Shown here one piece after another: positions 27,279 through 36,600 of a stretch of 64,000 nucleotides of DNA (position 1 is its first letter; each line of letters begins with the position of its first letter). Source of the DNA: Paenibacillus amylolyticus (GTDB taxonomy: Bacteria; Bacillota; Bacilli; Paenibacillales; Paenibacillaceae); NCBI RefSeq assembly GCF_003719335.1, contig NZ_RIAS01000007.1, positions 62,001 through 126,000 of the forward strand, in the 5' to 3' direction. The notes beneath the pieces were generated by a model that made no database searches, was not told the origin of the DNA, and saw only the letters and a program-made list of their open reading frames with translations. The position numbers were made by a program, and so were the translations under genes.

Positions 27279-27521
27279 ATGGATCAACATGCTATGAGAT
27301 TAAAAATATTGAGTAATTTACAGGAAATATTAGAAATTAGTGATGATATAATGCCAGATGAGAATTTGGAAGCGATTGGGCTAAATTCTTTAAAATCAAT
27401 CATATTAATTGTGAAACTAGAAGAGGGATTCGAAGTGACATTCAATGATGAAGAGTTGTTGTTCGAAAACTTTTCTACCATTAATAGGATAATACAGAGT
27501 CTTCAGTCTACAAGTATTTAG
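27279..27521 (+). CDS. Stand-alone carrier protein 3
   Basis: This 80-residue carrier has the phosphopantetheine serine in IGLNSLKSIILI, so the usual Asp-Ser is Asn-Ser. The ATG at 27279 has AGGTGA upstream; an in-frame upstream ATG at 27243 overlaps the AraC gene. No ligase gene is adjacent, so it must work in trans with enzymes elsewhere in the window or genome. Confidence 0.85.
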   Translation: MDQHAMRLKILSNLQEILEISDDIMPDENLEAIGLNSLKSIILIVKLEEGFEVTFNDEELLFENFSTINRIIQSLQSTSI

Positions 27522-28601
27522 GGAAAAAATTTAAGCCATTGTTATATAACTCGACTTTCACAACTTAAAAACGGCAGATATTCTTTGATATAGCTGGGTA
27601 CAGCGGTAATCAACTTTTTTAAATTAATGCTGGACCAAACTGAAGATCCAATACTGTGAGGGGAGTAAGACTTAGCTCACTTGAAGTAAGCTTCATTATT
27701 CCATTGCTTACCATAGATACGATGCGTTCTTAAGCCGGAAGCTTTAGGTTTGTCGACAGTTGAGCCAGCCATTCATTGTTCTTCGGACGGCGACGACAAT
27801 AAGCACAATCACAAAAATGTTGGAAGTAAATTCCGTGCGGATATGACATGGAGCGTCACTCCTGGATCAGGGCGTATGTGTTAACCAGCTGTTCATCAGG
27901 GTGACGCCTGCTTTAATGGCATTAACGAGCTTCTCGGCGCTAGCGTTTCTACCGTGTATGAACCAACCTTAAGGTTGGTCTTCAGTTGTGGTTTTTGGGT
28001 GTTGCACAAACTCGTGTTCTACCATGTATTTGCTAACATCTTTCGTCTGATTTTCAGGCGTTCTGCGATAGCCGCCAGCTCCAGCCCTTTCCCCGCTTTT
28101 TCTTAATCCTCTCGTTTAAGTATCTCCGGTTCCACATCCTTCACTGTATCGCACACGCCGGCTGTTTCAGTGCATGTACGCCGTCCTCATACTTTTATAT
28201 CGTTTCAAAGAATGCACATAAGATGTTAACCTTCAACTATTTAAATCAGTTGCCTAGCCGCAAACTTCACAAAACAAGGCCTTTAGCCATGTGGGTTCTA
28301 GTTTGCGTGGCATCTGTCACTGTCGTCTATTGCAAACTACAGGTTTACAGTATGCACTGCACCTGAACATACACGCACCATTCTCTTGCAGAAACTGATG
28401 CACTTTTGTGAGCTATTCTCTAGATGAATCGCAGATATAGCTCCATCTAACGCCGTCTCGATTTATCAAAGGGTGACTCAAGAAGGGCAACGGACAACCA
28501 CTCGCACAACCAATACTGCCTTTTTAGATCTTAGAGCGAGCAGGTTGTTAAGCGGTATCCAAGCTTCATATACGGTGTTACGTGACATTATTTTTGCAGG
28601 T
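27522..28601. other. Degenerate region between orphan carrier and loaP
   Basis: About 1.1 kb without an intact frame. A perfect 18-base palindrome (ACCAACCTT and its complement) lies at 27962-27979. The minus strand gives short coding-like patches interrupted by stops; I could not assign them to a family. It separates the loaP/NRPS locus from the upstream genes. Confidence 0.45.
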
Positions 28602-29207
28602 TCAGGGACCTGTAGGATCAATATATTCTCTTGATGATAACAATTCGATACCAACATCCATTGCTATCTCATTTCCCATAAAATTAAGGAGAATTTTAAC
28701 TCTTTTTTTGTGTTTATTTACTTTTTTGATTATTCCCTCCTTTCCTTTTAAAGGACCGGATTGGACGATTACTTTAGAATTTATAAAGTACACTCTCGAA
28801 TAATCAATTACTTGTTCATCTCCAAGAAGTTGTAATACTAATGACATTTCGTTATCACTGATTTCTGAAAAGAGGTATGTAGGTTCTGGATGCTTTTGCT
28901 CAGTATCATGTACAACTCTTGTATTTATCTGATTGTTTGTCTCTTTGTTATTATACATATTCAATAACCTATAATATTTAGGTATCTCTTTTAATTTATA
29001 ATATATAGTAGTATTCATTTGTGTGTGTATCAATACGTACCCAGGAAATAATGGTTTATCAATATGAAAATATTTACCTTTTCTTTTTTCGCAAATTTTT
29101 CGTTTTGGAACAAGAGTGCGTACTGTGGGCTCATCAATATACTTGTTAATTAATGTTTGAACCAACTCTTCTTTACCAGCTTCAACAAATAGTGCATACC
29201 AGTGCAT
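28602..29207 (-). CDS. loaP: LoaP-type NusG paralog (processive antiterminator)
   Basis: This 201-residue protein has an N-terminal NGN domain (MHWYALFVEAGKEELV start, LVPKRKICEKRKG, LFPGYVLIHT) and a C-terminal KOW domain (QSGPLKGKEGIIKKVNKHKKR). LoaP proteins are specialised NusG paralogs found beside long biosynthetic operons. They bind a leader RNA structure and let RNA polymerase read through terminators. The start has a perfect AAGGAGG site. It is divergent from NRPS1. Two near-identical terminator-bearing leaders downstream (before NRPS1 and NRPS2) are the likely targets. Confidence 0.88.
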   Translation of the reverse strand: MHWYALFVEAGKEELVQTLINKYIDEPTVRTLVPKRKICEKRKGKYFHIDKPLFPGYVLIHTQMNTTIYYKLKEIPKYYRLLNMYNNKETNNQINTRVVHDTEQKHPEPTYLFSEISDNEMSLVLQLLGDEQVIDYSRVYFINSKVIVQSGPLKGKEGIIKKVNKHKKRVKILLNFMGNEIAMDVGIELLSSREYIDPTGP

Positions 29208-29472
29208 GTATTACGCCTCCTTCTTATTATTTACACTACTATATTAGATTAACAATAAAAAGCTATTCTTTAAAATCAGATACTATAATTCGGCAATGTA
29301 AAGGTAGCAAAAATAAGTGAAATTTAATTTGTCATGATAATCCGGCAGATTTAAAAGCAATACCTATTACTCAATAACTTGACTCTTGTAAAAACTAGAA
29401 ATGATCTCGAAAAAAGGACAGACGTGTCGTGAGTACTGTAAAACAAGGCTATGCGCGGTGTAGTGAACATGG
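29208..29472. other. loaP upstream region
   Basis: This AT-rich stretch presumably carries the loaP promoter on the minus strand. No other feature is seen. Confidence 0.4.
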
Positions 29473-29775
29473 TTAAGAATGTAAAATGAAGTCCTGTCTT
29501 CGCGAGCTTAACTGGTCGAAGCCAAGCAGTTCCTTAAAATATTGGTAACCTGTCTCTATGTGCCAGCATGTTTGGTGGTACGTCAAGATGGTCACAAGAT
29601 GAAGCGTATATACCGTACACGCGATATAAAATGGAGATCGCTGATTGAGATCCGATAGCTTCTCATGAATGGAGGCATTCAGTTCGGGGAGTGATAAGAA
29701 GGTTTGATTGCGAAGTGTGGTGATGATCCAGGAGGTACTCTCCCTTGATGGATTATGCGCTACATCGAGCGACAC
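29473..29775 (-). pseudogene. Chimeric transposase relics
   Basis: The minus-strand frame joins two patches. TTLRNQTFLSLPELNASIHEKL resembles the C-terminal part of IS21-family IstA transposases. YHQTCWHIETGYQYFKELLGFDQ resembles the catalytic end of an IS4/IS1182-like DDE transposase. Both are fragments, so two elements inserted here and decayed. Confidence 0.6.
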
Positions 29776-29799
29776 ATTGCTCCATTCTTCCAGAGAATC

Positions 29800-29880
29800 C
29801 GTTAAGTGGCTCTCCCCATTAACTATGCGGCTCTATTCGATTAACTTGGTGGCCCTCACTCATTAACTTGTTGGCTCAAT
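29800..29880. repeat. Short degenerate direct repeats, IS21-end-like
   Basis: Units resembling TTAACTTGGTGGCCCTC, TTAACTATGCGGCTCT, TTAAGTGGCTCTC and TTAACTTGTTGGCTC recur at about 20-25 base intervals. IS21-family ends carry multiple repeats of this kind, and an IS21-like relic lies alongside. Confidence 0.5.
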
Positions 29881-30326
29881 TAGCGTTAACTTATCTCCAG
29901 CAACTGATCGTTATGATCCGCGAAATCGCCACGAAGACTGGAAAGAATACTTTCCTTGGATACACCTTCAACTAGACCTACGGTTTGCCGGATTGCTTAA
30001 ATGCTTCAAGGATTATTCGATGATGTCATGTTTAGAAAATTAAATAAGTATAATAAGGTATTATGAATTTCCGGTTTACAATATAATACAAATCGTATAA
30101 AATTGTATTGGAATGACAATTGGGCATTACAACAACCTGTTTTACTATGATAATCGTTGTTTCGGCACGTTATTAATAACAGGGGACATATATATATATA
30201 ATTGAATGCGGTTACACTGGATGAATGGGCGAAGCTGTGTCTGTTTTTCCCACTGACGTCACATCACATATTCTATTATTTGGAGACATGCACCCTTGAG
30301 GTGTGTTTTTTTTGCAACAACACAAC
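29877..30326 (+). promoter_or_regulatory. Duplicated NRPS leader, copy 1
   Basis: About 450 bases, nearly identical to 42148-42594, precede NRPS1. In order it holds a GGAAAG/CTTTCC hairpin (29940-29955), several TATAAT-like boxes (30049-30054, 30082-30087), the perfect palindrome GTTATTAATAAC (30169-30180), a conserved short reading frame starting LNAVT, and a hairpin followed by eight T. Conservation in front of two separate NRPS genes, beside loaP, points to shared leader-RNA regulation. Which box is the true promoter is not decided. Confidence 0.72.
30288..30313 (+). terminator. Candidate intrinsic terminator in NRPS leader 1
   Basis: CACC (30291-30294) pairs with GGTG (30300-30303) around a CTTGA loop. 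The stem extends by two wobble pairs and one A-T pair, followed by eight T (30306-30313). The stem is modest but is kept in leader copy 2. It lies about 310 bases before the NRPS1 start, so read-through would be required. Confidence 0.6.
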
Positions 30327-30333
30327 ATGCTGT

Positions 30334-30606
30334 TGCGGATTCGGGTACTATCAGTTTGATATCGCTACTACTTTTTTGCATTTGGACTTGGATGAAAGAA
30401 AGGCTTTACTTGAGGAATACTCAACAAATAGAATTGATTCGGAACTTTTCTTCTATCAAATGAATGCTTTCATCATATTGGCCATTGCCAGAAATTTTGC
30501 ATTCGTGTCAAAAAATCCAGAGGAGTATGAGTACCTAACGAATGCCATTCAGGAGTATATAAATTTTTACTGTATGCCATATATGAAAAGATTAGCAGAA
30601 TTTTAT
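30334..30606 (+). pseudogene. C-terminal relic of an APH-like kinase gene
   Basis: In frame with the leader sequence it reads GFGYYQFDIATTFLHL, then AIARNFAFVSKNPEEYEYLTNAIQEY. These parallel the end of the intact kinase at 40687-41664, which has GLGFYLFDIAEIFMHL and IIRTFSFHSINPEEHENTASTLNW. The catalytic part is missing. It indicates that a kinase gene once sat directly before NRPS1 and was replaced by the leader duplication. Confidence 0.72.
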
Positions 30607-30622
30607 CTCAGGAGGTTTAACA

Positions 30623-33600
30623 ATGTCTATTGTCTCGCAGAGCAATGTGCAAAATATTCTCCCGCTTTCACCAATGCAGCAGGGAATGTTATATCATTAC
30701 CTGAGTAACGAAGAAAATAATAATTATTTTGGACATTTAACTATAAATATTAATGGCGAAGTTGATTATAAAACTTGTGAGCTTGCATGGAATCATGTTG
30801 TAGAAACCAATGAGATGCTCCGAACAGTATTCAGATGGGAAAAAATAGAACATCCTGTACAAATTATGCTTAAAAGTTACTATATGCGAATTAAGATAAT
30901 CGATTTAGTGGATTATACGAACGAAGAGAAACGATTGTATATTGATCGTGATTTACAGAAGAGGGTGGATTTAAAACAAATCCCATTCAGTGTTACTCTA
31001 TATAAAATGGGTTTAAATCAATACAAGATGATCATTAGCAATCATCATATTTTGTATGACGGGTGGAGCAATGCAATCATATTAAAAGAATTTTTTTATT
31101 ATTATCAACAACTGCTTCACAATCAACAAGTGTCCCTGTTTTCGAAGGGAGAGTTTAAAGATCACGTAAAGCAAGTAGTGCAATCCCAAAGTGTAGATTC
31201 GAATAAATTTTGGAGTGAGTACTTGGAGAGTTATACTCATAACTCCATATTCCCACAAGAAAATCGTTTAAAAAGTGAAATGACGGAAATTACTGAGCAA
31301 GGGAATATTAGCTTAGATCTTTTAGTAAGTAAGAAAGCGCTAGAGGAGGCTGCTGCCAAGATTGGGGTTTCTGAAGCCGCAATTTTTTACACAGCCTGGG
31401 GCTTGGTGTTGCAACGTTATTCACGCAGAGACGATGTGATTTTCGGTACAACTGTATCAGGGAGAAATTCAAATGTTCGGGGCATAGAGAATATTGTTGG
31501 TTTGTTTATAAATACACTTCCATTACGAATAAGACCAGAAAGTGATGAGACAGTTAACCAGTTTATCATGCGGCTATCAATTCACCTAAATAAGAGGACA
31601 GAATTTGAACAAACATCACTAGTTGATATTAAAAAGTGTTTAAATCAAGTCAATTCGGAAGATATCTTTGATTCTGTTATCGGCATCGAAAATTATCCTG
31701 TTGATCATATGTTTTTTCAATCCATTAAAGGAATAGAGATTGAATCAATTTCTATGGATGAGGCCACAAATTATAACCTCACTGCAATTGTTAAATACGG
31801 ACAAAATAAGTTTTCGCTTAAAATAATGTATAAAAAAAGCTGTATAACTGAAGAAATGGCAATTGGTATAGTGAAATTTTTCGATGAAGTTATTCAAAGG
31901 ATAATTGTACACCAAAACAAATCAATGACTGAATTAATGGAACTGATATCAGAAAACTTATTCAAAGAGGCAAGTCTGCTGCCGTTAACTCCAATTCAAA
32001 ACGAATTACTCTATAGCTGTCTGAAGAATCCTGCAGACAACTATCATCGTCTAACATACTATCAGATCATACATGAAAAGCTTGAAATTGACCAATGGTG
32101 TGATGCATTGAGTCAACTAGAAGACATATATCCAATATTGAAAAGCGAGCTAGTAGAACAAAATGGGATTCATTATTTGAAGTTATCAGACGAAATAGAC
32201 ATAAAGAATAGATTCTATTATGAAGAAATTTCTCATTATTCAGTAAATTCTAAAAAATTATCATTAATAGATTTGAAGCCAATTGTAGTCCAATTCACAG
32301 ATAGAATAACTCATTCAATCAAATTACCACTTGTTCAACATTATTTAATTCGATTAAGTCCACAGTGTTATATCGCAATAATAAATATACATCATCTAAT
32401 ATTTGATGGTGCTTCTGCTCGCATTTATTTTAAAAATCTTCTCGAATGTTATCGTGGCGAATCGAAGAAAATCAAATCGGTAACAAAAGAAGAGTACTTA
32501 AAAACAACAGTAAAAGTAATAGAATCATATAATAAAAAGGATACGATACAATTCTGGGAAGAAAGGCTCAAACAGACTGAGAAACTACAAGCCAATATCC
32601 TCCCCCCTATAAACAAAGGACAAGAGGAAGCTTTGGTTTTGTCTTTGGATGAATATAACGCAATTAAAAAGTTTTGTAAGCAAAATGGAGTTTCTGTTCC
32701 TCTCTATTTTAAAGGATTATATGCATATTTATTAAGTGTTTATTTTAGAGAAAGGAATCTACAGTTTTTTGAAATCGTTTCAGGGAGGCACAGATGGGGG
32801 GAAGAGATAGTTGGTTGTTTCTACGGAGTGCTTCCGGTTGTTATAGACCTTGGGTCGGTTTGCAACGAGGTAGTGGAGTTCTTACAATGCTTAAGAATAC
32901 AAAAGAAATCCCTTAATAATCACGATATGGTCTCTATTATGGAACTAAAAAGGATCATAGGTGATCAAGGGGTTTCTTTCTTTTATAATTTTCAAAACTT
33001 TTTTTTCAATAGTGAAACGGATCAAACGTATATTGAGGATATCATTAATTATGCAGCTGAAGAAATTCATTTGCTGGTAGCTGAAACTGCAGCTGGAATT
33101 AGACTGAAACTAACCAACAGTACCAGTTCAACGAACTTGAATGGTTTTTTGTCCGTACTGCAGAATATAAGTCGTCAAATTATCAAAGGAGTTAATAAGT
33201 TCGATCAAATAAAGTTCGATAATGTAGGCAACGTTATACCGGCTCACTTTGTAGCTGTACAAAACAATATGACAATTCATGAATTACTAGAAGAAAAAGT
33301 AAAAGTAAGGGCGGATCAGGTAGCCGTATGGTTTAACGGAATCACATTAAGTTATGCCGAATTACAGGATTACTCTAACAGAGTATGTAATTTTTTGGTT
33401 CATTCACAAGGGGTTTTGCCCGGTGAGAATATAGGGGTTTTACTCGATCGATCCGAGAAGATGATTGTAGTAATTTTAGGTATATTGAAGGCGGGCGCCA
33501 CTTATGTTCCGATTGACCTATCGTACCCAACTGAGAGAATACTTCATATTATTAATGATGCCCATATTAATACCGTCATGTGTGATACCCAACTCCCTCA

Positions 33601-36600
33601 GACAAGTCAATATAATTGCATAAATATTGAAGAGCTGTGGGATCAATTGCAAACTGTTTCAAGCGAAACACATCGCAATGGAAATAACAATGATGACATT
33701 CCTGCTTATATTATCTACACATCAGGAACAACGGGAAATCCTAAGGGAGTAATAGTAACACATAAGAATGTAGTAAGTCTTCTCTCTAATATAAATTCTC
33801 TATTTCAGCTAAATAATAGTAGAGAAGTATGGACAATGTTTCATTCGATATGTTTCGACTTTTCCGTATGGGAAATGTTTGGGTGCTTAATTACTGGGGG
33901 GAAACTCGTAATTGTTCCAAATTCGATTACTAAGGATTATGAGCAATTCGCAACACTAATTGCGGAACAAAAGGTTACAGTATTAAATCAAGTCCCGTCT
34001 TCGTTCTATCATCTATCTTCTGAAATTCTAAGAGGTAAGATTGACTATAAGAATATAGAATTAAAGTATGTTATTTTTGGTGGTGAGGCATTAAATAGCT
34101 CCATGTTAATCGACTGGATTAATGTCTATCCTTCTATAAAACTAGTGAATATGTACGGCATTACTGAAACGACAGTACATGTTTCATATAAAGAACTTTC
34201 TAAGGAAGACATAAATACTGGATGCAGGAGTATTGGCAAACCAATTCCTTCCCTAAATCTTTATATTGTAGACGATAAAATGAGACGACTGCCTCCTGGA
34301 GCAATAGGCGAAATTGTCATTGGGGGTGGTGGAGTAGCAGCGGGGTATCTGAATCAGCAAGACTTAACCAGTAAAAAATTTGTTACGGCAGCCATACAGG
34401 GGATTGAACAAAAATACTATAGATCCGGTGACGTTGGATTAGTCCTGCCTGATAACGACGAAGTTATTTGCCTTGGCAGAGCAGATGAGCAAGTAAAAGT
34501 TAGAGGTTTTCGCATTGAAGTGTCAGAGGTTGAGAATGCGTTGGTGAGACATGGGAAAGTTTGTTCGACCGTGGTTACTGCAGAAAATGATAGCATGGGT
34601 AATAAGATTCTTGTAGCATATCTAACACTTAACAGCACTCTACTAGTTCAAGATATTCGTTCACATTTGAGCGAGATTGTCCCTTACTACATGATGCCAT
34701 CCAGGTTCACGGTTGTAAGCGAAATTCCATTAACAAGGAATGGTAAGGTAGATAAAAAAGCACTTTCGTTAATTCAAGGCTATAGTTTGGATCAAACGGA
34801 ATCTTACTCTCCCGCAACTACAACCTTGGAGATTGCTCTAATGGAGATTTGGGCTGAACTCCTCGGTATACAACCTAATGGGATAGAGGATGATTTCTTT
34901 TTACTCGGAGGGCATTCTTTAAATGTAATATCATTAGTATCTATTATGCATAAACGATTTAACGTAAGAGTACCCATAAATAAAATTTTCGAATATTCGA
35001 CAATTAGAAAGTTAGCCTGGTATATTGAGGCTGAATCCCAAAACAACATTGAGAGTAATCTAGATACAGCAGCTAATTCAATTCCCAAATCAGCAGAAGG
35101 TATAGAGTATTATCCTTTATCATCTGCCCAAAAAAGGATATTTTTCTTATCTAAAACCAATGTGCATACGGCATACAATATCACTGGAGCATTACATATT
35201 AGGGGGAGGATAGATCTTAATAAAGTAGAGAATATTTTTAATAAATTGATCCAACGGCATGAGATGTTAAGAACCGGATTTGAAATTATTCAGGATGAAC
35301 CTGTACAAAAAGTGTATTCACATGTTGACTTTTCTCTAGAACGGTTTGTTGCTCATACTAAGCTTGGACAATATAAATTGTTGCGTAAATTTATACGGCC
35401 GTTTCAGATTGAGAAACCAGGCCTAATTAGAGTGGGGGGGGTAGAAATAGGAGATAATGAATATCTTCTGATGATTGATATGCACCATATAATCGCTGAC
35501 GGCATTTCAGTTAACGTATTAATAGAAGAATTCATGGAATTATACCAAGATAACGCAAAACTGGATACCCCAACTTTGACGTATAAAGATTACGCGGAGT
35601 GGCAGCAAAACATTATATATGATGAAGGGGTTAAACAATATTGGAAAAAGGTGTTTGAGGATGGAATTCCACTACTAGACATGCCTTCAGATTCCGTACG
35701 GCCAATGTATAATGACTACTCGGGTGACAGCTATACGTTTGAAATTCCTGGTATGTTAATGGAGCGATTACGCGGAGTAGCCTTGGAGAATAATACGACC
35801 TTATTCATGTTACTACTAGGTGCATATTATGTTTTCCTCCATAAATATAGCGGATGCGAAGACATTGTTGTTGGTGTGCCTGTTTCTGGTAGAGATAATT
35901 TGGAATTGGAAAATATTGTAGGTCTATTTGTGAATACAGTACCAATTAGAATCCAAATCAATTCAGAGAAAACTTTCAGTGAACTACTACACAATGTTAA
36001 AACGAACACCATAGACATTTTTGATAATCAAAAATTACCTTTAGAAGTACTTGTAGAATTGCTTAACGTGAAGCGTGATATCAACAGGAATCCGATATTT
36101 GATACTACTTTTTCATTCAATATGACTGATAGCATTAAAATCGAGGGTCTTACTATTAACCCAATTGAAGTAAAATCAAAAACATCAAAATTTGATATGT
36201 CTTTGAATGTTAATCGGTCAGGGAACATATGGTTATGCAGTATTGAATATAGCACTCGCTTGTATAAGAAAAAAACGATCGTAAATTGGATGTCAATGTA
36301 CTTAACTATTTTGGAGAGTATCTCCAATGGTCATTGTTCGTCAATTGGCAATATGAAGATAATTTCTGACATTGAGGAAAAACGAATAAAGGAGGACTTT
36401 AACCAAACTCACTATGAATATGATAAAGAGAGCACCATCACTAAACTGTTTGAAAACCAGGTTGTTCGTCTCCTGGATCGAGTCGCTTTAATAATGAATG
36501 ATCGGCAAATTTCTTATAGGGAGTTACATGAACGATCTAATCAATTGGCAAACTTATTATTAACAATGGAATTGCCTGAGAATCCTATTATCGGCTTAAT

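Noticed and set aside
27962..27979. Terminator
   Set aside because: The 18-base palindrome has no loop and no T run; it lies in degenerate DNA with no gene to terminate.
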